Below, piece by piece: positions 23,568 through 36,959 of a stretch of DNA of 64,000 bases. A program made the position numbers and the translations under genes. The first letter of the stretch is position 1. The number at the start of each line of letters is the position of its first letter. A model generated the notes under the pieces. The model saw only the letters and a list, made by a program, of their open reading frames with translations. It was not told the DNA's origin and ran no database searches. This stretch comes from Opisthorchis felineus. Its lineage: Eukaryota; Platyhelminthes; Trematoda; Opisthorchiida; Opisthorchiidae. The stretch is from NCBI GenBank assembly GCA_004794785.1, contig SJOL01005977.1, positions 199,435-263,434 on the forward strand. Reading direction: 5' to 3'.

Positions 23568-26500
23568 CTACACTAGTTCAAACAAAACAATAGACCAGCA
23601 AAGTGAGGCTGAAACGCGCTAATTTTGAGGGATTCTTAACCGAGTAGTGTACATCAACTTGAGTAGTGGAGGCAACTACATAAGCCCAATGCTGCTAGAA
23701 ACCGATATAACTGCCGGACGAATGTTTGCCCGTTGGCCACAGTATGGAGGTTGACTGAATAGGAGATTCGTTGTGAAACTACCCTTTTATTAAGGAGAGG
23801 AAGAGTGAATTTATGACTGGTTTCCGCGGCATCGTTCAGAAGGTACTTAACGGTCATTTGCGAATAAACTTCGTTTGATGACAAGCGCATTGCTTACCCG
23901 GTGCCGGTAATCTGCGTGTCCGAACAAATGTCAAGCCTCCGGGCCATCGGTGGGCCATGTGGCTTAAAAGCCTTTTGAGTTGCTTGATTTGGTGAGAAGT
24001 GCACTACTGGCCTAGCTTCCTTACCAGTGGGTTATTCAGACTCTCGCTGACGTACAACCACTGTGATTAAGGATACAATCGAAATCCGGAGGAATCACGG
24101 TTCTCCAAACGAATGCGACCTTGGAATGGCCCTCTTTGGTTCTTTTGGGTTGATATTCCTGATACTGTTGCACCTCCCTTTAGAAGCAATACTACATACA
24201 AGATCGGTGTTATGACATTGCAAGATGCATGAAACCCCATTTTCGTTGGGCGGTCCTTCAGTAAGGAGAAATAGATAGTTCTGTGTTGTAAACTACAGCA
24301 CTCATCCTTACAACTAGATGTTATTTCTTGAAGTCCCCAGCGAGCGGTGATGCAAGCGACCCTGAAGAGCGCTGTTTGTTTGATGTAGTATTACAAGATG
24401 TTATCTTTATTTATTTATCTCAATACGATCCATTCAAGTGAGTTGTACACAGCTTCATAGGAATTCGAGTATCGACAAGCTGCTACAATCTATGGGTGTT
24501 CCGCATAGCGCACACACATGTTAATTCCCGAGCCATCTTGAAATTAGTCTAATGCAGACACTAGAAGTTCTTATGTGATCCAAAGCGCGCTGATCTTTGT
24601 TGTGGACCAGTGAAATTGCCAACTTCGTTTCAAATATGTTCTTTATGGCTGAATACTCAAAAATCGCGATTAACGTGGAGAAACGAGTAGTTTTGCAACA
24701 GTCCACTGCTAAGAATCATTAAGATAGCTGGCACCTTAGCATATTAGTGTGATAAAAATGCTGTCACGTAAGCCAGCCACAAGAGACAAATGGATACTGT
24801 TCGTTGCTGGCAGATCGCCTCATCCTTATGGAAAGTAAACTGGGTTGTCGAGTACCTATTTGACTGGTCTCAATGCACAGGTGATCTGGCAGTCAGTCTT
24901 CCTATTGCATTATGGCTTATATGCTTTGCCCAACCTCCAGAACGCGAAAACAGGTATCAAGTAGTGTATATAACGGACTCTGTCCTCTTTCATTAACCCA
25001 GTGGAGCATATGCTCTCTATGATCTCTTTTTACAAGGGTCATTTGGGAACGACCTACAGCACTGAAGCAAGCAATGTATCATCCATCGACTATCTCAAAG
25101 TATGAAATGACATCGTTAACTTATTTGTGTCGTGGTCTTTCGATTTTGAAGCTTCGTTAGACTTTTCTGCATCACCTTCTTTAATAGGTTTTACTGCACG
25201 GAAGCGTAAACCTCAGGCGTTTCGACAATCGCAGGCTATCCATCATTTCAGGTGTGGACCTTATGTCGAACAAGCTGTTCACCTGCGTCGACATAACATA
25301 CTACTTGGTCATTCAGTATGACTGCTGCTACTGAACAGGAAGAACGTTGCCCCTGGATCATCATGGCCTCCAGTTAGACAAGCTGACAGCTGTGAAGCCA
25401 CATGGATGGATTTTGATTAGATATTATAATAGAGGTTTACTTTTATATCTCTACGCCCACGTGATAGACCGCAGTACTTGCAGTCATTTCCAATTGTCTT
25501 GCGAATAAAAGTTATCGAAATGCAATCCCGTCCTTTGTGGTGCTAAAGCAAGTAGACAGAAAATACCATGTGCCCGCGTATTACTGCAAGCACCTTCGGT
25601 GGATCCCGTCAAATCATTCGACGGTCACTGCAGAATGAATTAGCCGCTTCTGGTGACAGAAGCGGGATTGGGATGAGATGCATTAAAATTCACCTACGTA
25701 CACCAGGTTATGGCAAACTTTACAGCCCCCACCCACATAGACTGACCAGCAGGCGTTGTGGTCTTATTCCAGTCATTTTCTGGCAAGGCCGAATCTTCTC
25801 CGGCAATAAAAAATCCAGTGATTTGATATTGACGTAGTCAGCTGTCTTGAATAGGCCATAAGGGTTACCTCCTTTGTGTTATGTATATTCGAGTCCCCGT
25901 TCATGATTATCCAAACCCTTGTCCTTCTACAGTAGCACATTATGCCGTTTAGTCTATAAATTGTTGAACAAGGCATTTATTGGGGAAGAGGGTTCTCATA
26001 ATCAGGTTACGTGCGCATGGATGTGGAGTGTTGAAGCATTCGCAACAAACCAATACCGGCCATCAACAAGCACATCCACACGACTGCGGTCAACTAGTTA
26101 AAACATACTCCCCTTTATAGCGAACGACCTCAGATTACGCTTCTGTGAAAACCATGCATTTTCACCGTCAGATCCATTGCGATTAGTGATAATGCACGTG
26201 CCAGCGATTTGTGGGGGCAACCACGTCGTGCACGAGGACAATAAAAATCAAGTACTATGAACCCAAAGGATGAATTTCAGCCTTACTGGATGTGGTGTGC
26301 ACGATGACCATAAGTTAGCATTTTGAGGAGTAAAACGTACATTTCTCCTCTTGAACTACACACAGTCGCGAGCGATAAGGATGGATTCGAACGGGCAGAC
26401 ATCAAGGCTGAACGCCTGGGCCCAGGTGTGTACATCTACTGTAACGTTGCCACGCGCAAAAGTAACGGCTTTCCATGGCAGCTGTTTCTCAAAATCGCGG

Positions 26501-26620
26501 TTATTCAATGCACGAATATTGACGATTCTGGAAACCACTCTATAGCTCAATACTATGCGTGAAACGTTGGTGGAATTCACCTTTCTAGCACCCTGCTAAG
26601 CAAGATGATGCAATTCTGTA

Positions 26621-26640
26621 CGGTGGGGACCGAACCCACT
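26621..26640 (-). other. isolated tRNA T-arm-like sequence
   Basis: The minus strand reads GTGGGTTCGGTCCCCAC, a perfect 5-bp stem with a 7-base TTCGGTC loop as in a tRNA T arm, matching the B box. No convincing acceptor stem, D arm or anticodon arm surrounds it, so it may be a decayed SINE head rather than a tRNA gene. Confidence 0.3.
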
Positions 26641-27862
26641 ACGATACGGTTATCTCCTTTTTGAATACAAATTCAGCTGAGTCCAATTGTCGTGATTAAC
26701 AGGCCCAAAGGGAACTTCTATTACAGGAGTATCCTAAACGATTGGCTGAAGCAATCACCTGTTGAACAAAGACAGCAACTGTTATTATTCATGGTCAAAC
26801 CAAATCTGCCAAATATTCAAATTATATGTTGGGCTAGTTAATTGTGCGGTATCGACAATTTTCAAGGAAGCTTCACTAAATTGTTGGGACCATTAAATTC
26901 GGTAGGCTGTCTGAACCTAGTTCTGGATAGAATACATATTCGAGGTCGAACCTAGACTCAGAGCATTTTATCGATAACAATATGCTAGAGAAGTTCGAAA
27001 TGGCCGAAGAGAAGACCACAACAAACGTACGTCCAAACAAATACGGTAATGACTAATGGCGCCAACTCCATGATATCAATCTCGTATGTTGCCGGAGATC
27101 CTGAACGTTACCGTCAGGCTCGAAGGTAAACAACACGAGTGAGCAATGGACACTCGTCCTTGGATTGAAGGTATGGCTATTGACAGGAAATTAAACCAAA
27201 CCGAGGTACGCCGCGCGGATCAGCTCGAGTGGGTCACCGGATATCCGCAAGAATCCTGAGGAAAGAGGAAGATCATCCATGACTTTCTTGCCGATCACCC
27301 GTTATATATATATAATCATTGTCCCTTCACAGCCCATCGAGTCTGACAACAGAAGTGCAAACTCGCAATCTGACATAAGAAACGCCAAGAATAGAAGATC
27401 CGATAGGTGGAAACCGGTGCGACGTTTTATACGAGTGCTCGTGTCAATTGAAGTATTCCGCTATATGGATGTTTACCGAAGAGATAGGACATGTCGCAGT
27501 GTCAGCGTTTCGCTAACTGTCAGCATTCGCAAATGCGAAACGAACAGAAATGTACACAGGAAATAGTGGGCGCCACATATACCGACATCCGTACAGCTGC
27601 AAATGACCCGATAGATGATGTGAAACGGGACTGTCCGGCAAACTTCATTGACGCTGTCCAGGACCAGTCCTTCTAGTTTCTTGAAGTGGACAGATAGATA
27701 TATGGATGCTACGACGAGAGTGGTGTGAGGCTCGCCGGAAGGGGAGACTTCACTCCAACGGATCCTTTAATCTCACTCATTGTGCCAAAGAATCGCAAAC
27801 AGCTGCGCACGTCAGGTCGCATGTTCACAGTCAATACCATTTTGCTTGAAAGATCACATCTA

Positions 27863-27875
27863 CCCCCCCCCCCCC
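27863..27875 (+). repeat. 13-base poly-C run
   Basis: An uninterrupted run of 13 C lies inside a short open frame. It may be a slippage site or a sequencing or assembly weak point. Confidence 0.85.
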
Positions 27876-30800
27876 AACATCCTGAAGCCATCTGTGAGTT
27901 CAAGACCTATGAATTAAGTGGACGTTCACCATCCCCTCACCAACACTCTCCTTGAAACAGTCGACTAGTTACGTGCACGAAGAACGTTTGATTCTGAATC
28001 CGTTCGGTGTTGACACCGTGAATTTTTGTAACCAAAATATGTCGCAACCTAGACTTGACACAGAAAATTGCTGCAGAATCGCTAGTCGTCATGCAACACA
28101 AAATGGTTCAACATGATCCCCCTGCAATCATGGACAAAATCGACCAGAAGAACCAAGCATTACGAAACAGGAGTGTCTGGTGCTAGTCATTCATCTGGTT
28201 ACATCAACACTCAATCAGATAATGGAGAGTTCGCCCGATAAGTGAATTCAGTCTATGCTGAAAAGCCGAGAAGCACTGCACAGCTGTTTGTCCGGGTTCG
28301 AAACTCCCTGGGGCTACGTGAGGTGTGCAGTGATGATTCCAAATAAGGAGGAAACAGCTGCATAATGGCATAGATTAGCTTAACCTAAAGGACGAAATAT
28401 ATATTAAATTCCCAATTTTCCTCACACGACGATCAATTTAAACACACATTTTGGAAAGCCATCACCGAAGCCAGTTGGCGGTTGCATGACCCAACCAGTT
28501 TCGACCGTCCAACCTCACTCTACGGTTGACGCAACAAACTGCTATCCCAAGCAATTCATCAACCTGCTTTGCTTGATAAGAATCACCGGGAAGTACTCAC
28601 ATCAATTAACCTGCCTTTCAAAAATGTTCACAATAGGTTGAAAAAGTTCCACATGACGAAGGTGTAGTAACCACTTAGCCAATTGTTTCGTTGCAGTATG
28701 AATGATCTCCGAAGCCGATGAGCGACATTCAAGGTGTCTAGATGCTTATCCAGAAAAATCGCCCGTCACACGTTTACTTACTACGATGACAGTTTCAGTG
28801 ATTACGGTCCAATTTGCTTTCCCACACAAACGGGCGTGGTCTTAGAATAATTCTTAAAGCCGAAACAGGAGATGGTATGCAGAAATAACAAGCGGTGCAA
28901 TGACTACACCCAAACTCGAGTCTCTTCAGTGAAATAACACACTAGTATGGATATTCGAAGACCGGTGAACGGTGCCGAAACGGTCTTCGAAACTAGGGTC
29001 AATTATCCGAGATAAATGACGAAATTTGCCCATAATCGCACGGAAATGTTAGTCAGAGAGATGGATGGTAGTTGTTGAGGCCTGGAGATATGTACAATAA
29101 CAGAACAAAAACAAGTAGCTAGAGATTGTGAAGGATTGTACAGAGAACATATATCTGCGTAGTTGCATGTATGTGAATGATATAGGCTTTGTGGTACAGA
29201 GATATTCAAATCAGGGTGTCATCGATATAGTTTGCTCGCCGAGATCCGGTGGAATGGGCCAACGTGCTGACAGTAAAAAGCATCAGCCGTCGGAAGCACG
29301 GAATCAAGCTGACCAGACTGGACTCTCTAGGTGTATGAACTGATCGAAAGAAAGACAGGGTTACGTTGTGAACATCAAAATTAGTCCATAAAAGCCTCCG
29401 GCTTTGAGAAGTGGTCGACTTGTGGAGAGTCAGAGCTGTCACCATGCTGTTGGAACTTTCTGTCGTTTTTCCTCTTCTCGTAATTGCGTTTATGCCGCAG
29501 GCGTACAAACAAACTCGGAGACTCATAGCCAGACCTTCTTCCACTAAGCCGTTCTACCCAGGAAAGACGAGTCCTTGGAACAGAGTCAAGAGATGGAATA
29601 TCTGTGGGAATCAAGAATAGATGTGTGTAATCGCAGCCTGTAGATAAACGTAAAGCTAGTGTATGAAAACTACCAGAATTTGCCTTATAACTACCTTGAT
29701 GCATTCAGATACCAGTAATAATCAAGAGCACCAGTCTAGTGAGGAGTGAAATTAGATTGATAAATCATTGTGTAGTAGGTTCACCCGTAGTGGCACACAG
29801 ATTACGGCGCGATCACCTGATCGCAAGTTTGTTTCAAACCCAAACCTATCGAGTGTTGATTAGATTGGCAGTATTTCAACTATTCTGCTTTCTTCTTTCT
29901 TGTTCGTTCAATTCGACCAACTGAGACAGAACGTACACAGAAGAATACAATACCGTAGTGGAAAAGCAACGTTGAAGACGAAAATGTAAAGCACAAAGGC
30001 TGGTTCATCTTGATGGTTGACAGGGAAAGGGCGCCATTACTTCCTCAATACCAAAACAACGACGCAACTGAAGAACATGGGGAACAGCAAAGAAGCACGG
30101 AGATTTCAAACTCTATCTGGTCAATGGTTTGGCGTACTGCACGTACTACAGTAACTAACTGATGAAAATCCTGACTCGGTCAGTAATCAAGGGCGCAACC
30201 GACTAGTCGGTGGAACAAGCCCGTAGGAGAGATTTCTGCGCGTAAACGAGCTCTCAAGCACTGATAGCGAGTGCGAAATAGGCCAACGGCATGCACATCC
30301 TGGAAGATGGCTTGAAACAATTACAAAGTATTCTGGACCAACAAAATCACCACACAGAAGCCCTAGCATTGAGATGTTCAAGTTCATCTTCATAGGTTTA
30401 CATGTCCCCACGCAGCCGCCCACATAAATGATGGAAAAATAGGAATTGTGGTCTGCAAAAACTCTGTTCACTGGCTCGAGGAAAGCAGAAGTATACAAAC
30501 GGTGCAACGGCATCCAGCACGTTTCCATACAAGCAGTGTCCTATGGAGAAGTGAAGTTAATTTGCATAATCCTTTGACACGGCCACCCACACAGTAGTAA
30601 ACTGTCTACAAGACGTGTTCTTTGTGAGAAGGCCTGCGACTACTGGGGCTTATGCACGGCCCACCTACGCCCATGTCAACTAAATTCTGGCATTTATGTG
30701 AACACGAAGCTATACATTGTACTTTAAAGCAATCCGGGAAGATCTGGTTTCCAAAAATTGACGTACGTATGTTGAGAGGGATAGTAAACGGTTCAAGTGA

Positions 30801-30959
30801 CGAGTTACGCAAGTCACTAAATTTTGTAGTCTATCCACCATACGAGAGGGTCACGCTAGGGTTTCTGAGAACCACTGTTAGCTTGGTTTCGACTAAAGCC
30901 AACATTGGACTAATCGAATTTCGACGAGACTCATCACATGAACCAGACATTCTGTAAAC

Positions 30960-31325
30960 AATCCAGCGAGAAATATGACTAACTAACGGTCGAACTCAGC
31001 TGGCGTGCCGCTCAGTAAAAATGCAGAATGAACTCGAGGAGCTGAACGCCAAATGCAACGCTGCTTGTAAGGGATTGGTGATAAATCTTATCGTTGGTAG
31101 CAAAAGCGCATAATATTTTGTGTCCGGTGATGGAGAATTATGATGCGAAATGGTCAGGTAGAAGTGATGCCTGTCAGCGGCTGACTTCAGTGGAAGGAGT
31201 TCTGAAAAAAGTCATATCGGACTGACTGCAAAGTCTACTTTCCTAATAACAAGTTCAAAGAATGTCTTAGGTTATTCAGTCTCCGGAGCGTCTTCTCTCC
31301 CCTCTCATTTGGTTCAGACATCCTC
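30960..31325 (+). pseudogene. LINE reverse transcriptase fragment (thumb region)
   Basis: The plus strand reads NELEELNAKCNAACKGLVIN (RT region after motif C, where families have L..LN..C...GL.IN..K). About 90 bases later MRNGQVEVMPV matches the I..NGQ.VE.V..F.YLG block. Near 31,270, CLRLFSLRSVF...SFGSDI fits K.RLF...V.SVLLYG.ETW. Each block is weak alone; the order and spacing make the case. It is frameshifted and truncated on both sides, and the clade cannot be assigned. Confidence 0.45.
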
Positions 31326-32099
31326 CTCACAAGTGTGTGACTTAACATTACCCAAACAGAATGTAACCAGAAAACGCCACAGCAATCACCGCATCAAACG
31401 TGACCATGACACCCAGAGAATGGCACAGCAGGATCGGTGTCAACTGACCAGCCATTGACCGCTCAGCCAACAAAATGCTGTTGGGTTTGCTACCGCAAAC
31501 CATGGAACTGTATTCCACAAGTACACAGAGTTCTTCCTCAGATAATGTCCCTAAGTCAAATCCGTACGGAATGTTACCAAAAATATTACTTTGTTTTGGG
31601 AGACAGTCGATGCGAAACGAGCGTCCTCCTGGGAATTATGTTTCGCACAGATAAGTACCGGACAAACACCGCATAAGGTACCGTCTCTTACGTTGCCCTA
31701 CTATCCATAGCTAATTACGGTATGATCAGTGCGTCCAAGGATATGCAAGGAAATTCGGGCACTAAACTACAGATTGGCGATTGTTAAATCAAAGGTTTGT
31801 TTCCGAGGGACTGGTGACCTGAACCACTCAAGGTGTCCGAGCGAGAACTTTCCGGTCCAAATAAATAACCCAAAAACATCCCAGCTAGTGTTAGGTGGTC
31901 AGTGCTGGCATCCGTGCCTCGTTGTGGTGTGACGGTCCGGGTGGTTATACCATAAATTGCTCATGCAGCATCCAGAGTCCCTCCCATCAGGTTGGCCAAT
32001 CTATGAGGCCTGAAAAACAGTCCCCCGAGTTGGGGGCTGGGATAAGTGTGGCATCTTATTCCCTGAAACCTGGACTATTCTAATTGTCTTATAACAACC

Positions 32100-32290
32100 A
32101 CCGCTGCCTCATGGTCAGACCATTGAGCCAAATCCTGTGGTTGAGACCTCTAGTCGTTTTCCTGTCTAGGTCCGGACTACCTAGGAGTTTCGGCCCAAAA
32201 ATGTGCCTTCACGCCACATCGGCTGTCGCGTGGTGGAATCAGCCGGTTCCCCTCATTCGCTGTATACACCAGGGCGGTTGCTGACGCATC
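32100..32290 (+). repeat. LINE-A-type 5' module
   Basis: GGTTGAGACCTCTAGTCGTTTTCCTGTCTAGG and GCCACATCGGCTGTCGCGTGGTG (32,213-32,235) align in order with the 5' region of the LINE-A copy at 42,850-42,970, which has GCCACATCGGCCGTCGCGCGGTG. A third, inverted copy of the module lies at 45,300-45,620. The element's promoter would be expected here. Confidence 0.65.
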
Positions 32291-32849
32291 CCATCCTTCT
32301 TCAACATTCTCAAATCCTGTCATGTCCCACCTAATAATCACGATCTCAGCTGTTGGCACATCAATCAGGTACCTATGAAAATACTGCTTACACGCAACTG
32401 CTCACATCTGCCGCTTTGTGTTACCTAACCCAATCACGCTTTCCCAGTTCCACGCTCGGGTCCATAAGCAAGCTGGTCTTGTGCGCTATCTTCATACTTT
32501 GACGATAAACGTTTGCTGCACCAAGCAACGGAATCGAATTCAGGACAACTTCGTTATTCATACGCTATCTGTTGCGAAATCCAGGTGATTCTTCAACTGC
32601 TAGTTGCATCGGTGTTGGCATAACTCTCAGCTCCCGAGATGATACCTCCTTGCCTGTTTGTATGTCTGTAAACAGTCGCCTCTGCCGTTCGCCTGCCTGC
32701 CGCTATAAGAACTTGCAATGGTTAAAATATTATCCGCTGTTAACCTATCATTTATGTTTATTCACCCACCAACTAAAACGCTGAATTTATTAGAGATGCA
32801 TCTTACCGAGAAATGACCGCTCCATTATTCGCCATAGAGTTTAGATATA

Positions 32850-33060
32850 GCGCTAATCGCCGGGGATTTCCATGCACATGAAAGGCACCTCAGCCTAGGT
32901 CAAATAAAACTTTGGTGACACATTCAGTTTGGGCGCAAGGCGTAATGACAATGGTTCACAACTTTGTGGTGACTACCAGTCGTTCCTCAGCGGCACTGAA
33001 TATAGGGTGCAGTGGAAGCCGTTGTGTTACCTGGCGCCACCTTACTATTAAGTGACTATG
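32850..33060 (+). pseudogene. LINE endonuclease remnant
   Basis: IAGDFHAH near 32,854-32,878 fits the VAGDFNAQ motif with its catalytic Asp retained and Asn changed to His. About 60 bases later the frame-shifted words DNG, DYQSFL and GTEYR fit the DNGDRLL..C.DH.LFL..T.FR block. Several frames are needed to follow it, so it encodes nothing functional. Confidence 0.45.
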
Positions 33061-33689
33061 GAGCTAAACTGATCATTATCTACTGATGGCGAGGCTCAGT
33101 ATTAGATAACTGATCATTCCGGAATAAGTATGACGATTCAGAACATGCCCCCACTCTGTGTAGAATTTCATTGACGTTCACGGATAAGCCCAAGGAAAAA
33201 ACCCCGTCGTTTAGTAGTCGAATCCCGATGTAAGCAAACGTACTGAAACCAGCTACGCGGTGCTACCGAAGCGGCCTCCTCCGAAGGTAGTATTTGTAGC
33301 TCGGAAGAGATAACCGCCACCACATACGACGCTTAAAACTCAGCATGTTCTGTTTCCGGAGGAACACACATAGCCCAGTGGATCTCAGGACGGTTACTGT
33401 CACTTTCTGATACATCACGGTGCATCCCTTCTGGAACGCAGCATAATTCAGCTACATAGTCTGGTGAACGTCAGCTCAAACGAAGCTTGTTCGAGACCAG
33501 GGATGGGTGGGACTAAGAAGCTCGAGAAACGGAAGAAACTAGAACACCAAAGAATGCACGGAATCTGTTTCAATTAATCCGCAGAACAGGATCCCTGAAA
33601 CACCGTAGTAGGTGGCTGAAGATATTCGAAATACACTATTTTCAGCAGCAGCCTAGATGGTAACCGGTTCCTATACCTGTCTTATATCC

Positions 33690-34335
33690 GGGCAGTTCAA
33701 CTCCAGCGGTGGCCTGAGTTCATATCCTCCTTCAGTTGATGAAGCATTAATATGCCTTTCTGTTGAGTCAAGTGATCTTGTACCAGCGTTAGTTAAAGGC
33801 GGTGATGAATCAGTGCGCTGTGTCTTACCTCAGATGGTGCAAGAATGCGACTTAGACAACTGTAGTTGATCAATCACTCAACGTCTATTTAGGAGAAAAG
33901 AGTGATAGTTCCACTCATGCAGGTACAAAAAATACGCCTGCCATGACACGGCTACTCACTTCAATAGTGTTGCGACGCTTAATCCTGGGAAATAAAACGC
34001 AAATTCAAGAGAACAAGCACGACTTGGTTTGGGCATGGGATGCACTGATCATATCTTCACGTTACGTTAAAGGCTTGGGCAGCATCAATAAAGTATTTGA
34101 CTCTGTAGACGGAACACTTTTTCTAAATAGATTTAGTCAGGGACATGATCCTGAAGTTTTTAAATATGCATCTTGTCTTTTATTACCACGCTTTTGTCAT
34201 GTAAAAGCTTATGAACTTTCTGGAAGTTTTCCAACAACTAGTGCGGTTCGTCAAGATCACTTCCTCCCTCTGTTTGCGTTCAATTTTAACACCTTCATGG
34301 GAAGCCCTTTGCTGTGTACAGTGTGTTCTCAATGA
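33690..34335 (+). pseudogene. LINE reverse transcriptase remnant
   Basis: The frame 33,657-33,869 ends with PPSVDEALICL and PALVKGGDESV, resembling the PPALFKDGGE block after KAPGPD. The frame 33,943-34,335 has MTRLLTSIVLRRL, then INKVFDSVDG (motif A region with the catalytic Asp lost) and AYELSGSFPTTSAVRQDHFL..FAFNF (motif B, family GVRQGCPLSPFLFNF). Motif C is not reached. The two frames are separated by a frameshift. Confidence 0.62.
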
Positions 34336-34979
34336 AGTGGTGCGTAAGCGGGTACTTGTGACGTATCAGAATCACCAGAGCAGAAAATGAAGGTTATCAG
34401 GTTGGGGTTGCTGGGACGCGCACTGTGCATGCCCAAGCACCGTCTAGTAAAGACACCACTGTTTTTCCTCTTTGAACTATTGTTGAGGAAACGTTCGGGC
34501 GGAAATAGCCATGACATGGCAACGCAAAAGTAAAGCAACTACAGTCAAACTGAGTGCTGTGGGATGTTAGCGTTTTCCTGTTCGGAGCCCACGTGGTTAG
34601 AAACTCAACAGAAAGTGCCAAATAACCGTCCCCAGTGCTGAACATGCTGTCGCTTCGTAGTCGGGCGGCCCAGCTAAAGTACGTATGTCGTTTTATCCTG
34701 GGCTCGTGTTGGGTGAGATTGGCAAAGTAAACCGGGTCAATCCAACTGATGGCATCTTACTAAGATAGGATGTGACGATGCGTTTATCTCGTCTATAGTC
34801 CTTGTTCTCGGACGTTCACTGTACGGGCACATATCATTGGTACGTACTTCCAACCCACTTTCATTTTCTCCGTCTCTTACAAAGACATTCCCTCCCCATG
34901 AAAGCCATGAGCATCAGTACTTACGGTTAGCGTACCGCTGTCGACGATGACAGTGAAGGCTCCCGGATAGGATGTCTGA
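34336..34979. other. unassigned sequence
   Basis: It lies between two LINE fragments in opposite orientation. I see no coding motif. The first part may be the decayed RT C-terminus of the preceding element and the last part decayed endonuclease of the next one. Confidence 0.4.
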
Positions 34980-35200
34980 TTAAGGTGTCTTATGAGACAA
35001 GCTTTGGAAAAGCTGGTAGACGTTATGTTTGATCGCACCAACCGCATCAATCAGTTGAGGCATACTCTTGCCATAAGTACCTTTAGGTCGTACTGCACAA
35101 AGTTGAACTCCAACAGCAACCGAGTCTGATATTGCAGCCTCGGCATTATCACCCAGGGCTAAACACAACACCCACCTGATCGGATGTGACTACTTCAGAA
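34980..35200 (-). pseudogene. LINE endonuclease fragment
   Basis: The minus frame (63 residues, 35,171-34,980) reads LALGDNAEAAISDSVAVG and QLCAVRPKG, matching the GV.LS.RAE.ALLDW.PVN.RLC.VRL block of the LINE-B endonuclease at about 49,600-49,690. Further on, AIKHNVYQLFQSL corresponds to DA.KD.FYR.LS.L. It is an isolated piece in opposite orientation to its right-hand neighbour. Confidence 0.5.
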
Positions 35201-35364
35201 TCTGCACACAGAGGCAGATAGAAATGGCTTCATGCAGTGCAATAAGGAATTTGCGGGACACCGGTAAGGTTCGAAATCCAAGCTGCAACTCAAAGCAATC
35301 GATGTCCCCGATCGAAGCGATCCCACCGAGCCGGTGATACGATTCAACACATCCGAAACGATGC

Positions 35365-36680
35365 TTGAATTACAGTTCCAAAAGGCAATGGTTAACCAGG
35401 GCTCGAAAAATGAAAATGGCGACGATTGTACGTAGCCGAACTCTGTTCCAAATGACCCGCAACACCGGAATGATGTCGGTCAGTGGAGTCGTCAGAGTAA
35501 AACACATCGAACACATATTCCAAACCCAGTTCCGCCTCGGTGGGCGGAACACGTCGAAGAGTAATTGGGCTAGCCTTAGATACCCAGGATAACGACCAGT
35601 TTGGCAATGGGTTGTGAACTGCTCCATTTCGAGGGACTACAAAGCGATAACGAAACCAAACTTTTGAAGACAAAGCAACTGGTCGGAAACGGCTTCCTAT
35701 CTTGTTTGAGGATGGATAAGGAGAGTTTGTTTAATGTCTGAAAAAAACGAATACAGAACATTTGGAAGGCGAAAACTCCGGAGGAACGGTAGATATCTAC
35801 CTTCGATCCTGTCCACAAAAGTTCTGGATCTGAACGCGTGAATCACCGAGTTGTCGTTCCTGTTGTCATTGCTAACATGTATCATCCTACACAGATTTAC
35901 TAACAATCAAAAGAAACACAGTAGTACAAACCCAATCGCGGGTGATCTGACAGCTGTACCATCAAACAACTTTTCGAGCACCGCTACACATACAGAAGGT
36001 CAACAGCTGTCTTCCTATATCAAAAAAAGCTTTCAATTCAGTCGATTGTGCTGCTTTGTGGAGATTGTTATCCCATTGGAGTGTTACTAAAATCATCAAA
36101 CTTCTTCAGACCTTATGTTCCAACAGCCTCTGGATGTGTGGAAACCTACGGAGGGCATTTTCTTGAGTTCATCACCAAGATTCGTGTTTACCAAGGCTGT
36201 GTTTCAACTACGCAATCGAACTGTGGAAGAAAACCATCACATTCAATGTGCGGCTTCTACTATGAGAACACCCTCAAAACCCGAAGCACACAGACGATAT
36301 CGCACTACTTGGTTCAAATTCTCTCGGTATTTAAAATACACCAAGTGGTCTAAACAAAGTCACGATGAGACTCGGGAAGTACTTTGCACCTTCAAAGTGT
36401 AGTCTACTGTTGGCAGACTGTATGAGTACGCCACGGCCATCAGAAACACTAGAGATAGTGGACAAATTTACCTGTATTGGTAGGTTCATCAAGTAGGGGG
36501 CTAACATCGGATTAGCAGTGTTGAGGAGAAACGAATGGCTTATGGAAACAAATCGTCCAATAGAATGATTAATTTGACAGCAGCAGCTACTCGGTGCTTC
36601 GCGCGCCCGATGGTCTTGTGCCCTTTTTGCTTGGGCGGAAGGTTTTGACTGGAAGATACTAGCGAACAATACACGAGACA
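35365..36680 (+). mobile_element. RTE-like LINE (LINE-B related), linker and RT, degenerate
   Basis: On the plus strand, RTLFQMTRNTG...SVSGVV (about 35,430-35,500) and PRWAEHVEE (about 35,530-35,560) match the EN-RT linker (YQLIRSTG, then WAEHFEEQ in LINE-B). PILFEDG followed by a stop (35,697-35,720) and NIWKAKTPEER (about 35,755) match VIFKEGGE and IWNEEKVPAEW. At 36,285-36,560 a long frame gives HTDDIALLGSN, RLGKYFAPSKCSLLLADC and VDKFTCIGRFI, the motif C to thumb region (family YADDIALLGS, FxPSKCKxxLQDW, VDxFVYLGSxI). Tyr of motif C is changed to His while both Asp remain. The middle (motifs A and B) is largely deleted. It is inactive. Confidence 0.7.
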
Positions 36681-36815
36681 AAGCGTAAAGTACAACGATA
36701 AGTCACACCTGCGCTGATAAATGTCATCTACTAAGTTGGGGCATCACACACCCACCATATCGATGGTTGCAGATACTCACCGACATAGCGATATCACGCA
36801 ACCATTCTTAACCAC

Positions 36816-36959
36816 TATATATATATATATATATNNNNNNNNNNNNNNNNNNNNNNNNNNNNNNNNNNNNNNNNNNNNNNNNNNNNNNNNNNNNNNNNNN
36901 NNNNNNNNNNNNNNNNNNNNNNNNNNNNNNNNNNNNNNNNNNNNNNNNATATATATATA
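36816..36959. repeat. AT dinucleotide microsatellite enclosing the gap
   Basis: (AT)n is seen for about 19 bases to the left and 11 bases to the right of the N run, so the true array length is unknown. Confidence 0.9.
36835..36948. other. assembly gap, 114 N
   Basis: The unresolved bases sit inside the AT microsatellite. Any open frame drawn through it is meaningless. Confidence 0.99.

Larger units (their letters stand above)
22286..30959. other. unassigned, gene-poor sequence
   Basis: About 8.7 kb with no element core or gene that I can name, apart from the small features listed separately. Open frames up to about 112 residues occur (for example 29,206-29,544 minus and 27,279-27,566 plus) without known motifs. 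The stretch 22,920-23,340 has an LTR-like or 5'-UTR-like look, but no matching partner was found. Confidence 0.45.
31985..34335 (+). mobile_element. RTE-like LINE (A/B-related), highly degenerate
   Basis: This is a plus-strand series in the right order: a 5' module related to LINE-A (about 31,985-32,290), endonuclease traces (about 32,850-33,060), a linker (QLIRRTG-like, near 33,570) and RT (33,690-34,335). It is peppered with stops and frameshifts and is clearly old. The 3' end is not visible; similarity stops after an LFAFNF motif near 34,295. Confidence 0.6.

Noticed and set aside
28280..28300. GGGTTCGAAACTCCC, a B-box-like word
   Set aside because: No D arm, anticodon arm or acceptor stem could be paired around it; probably chance.
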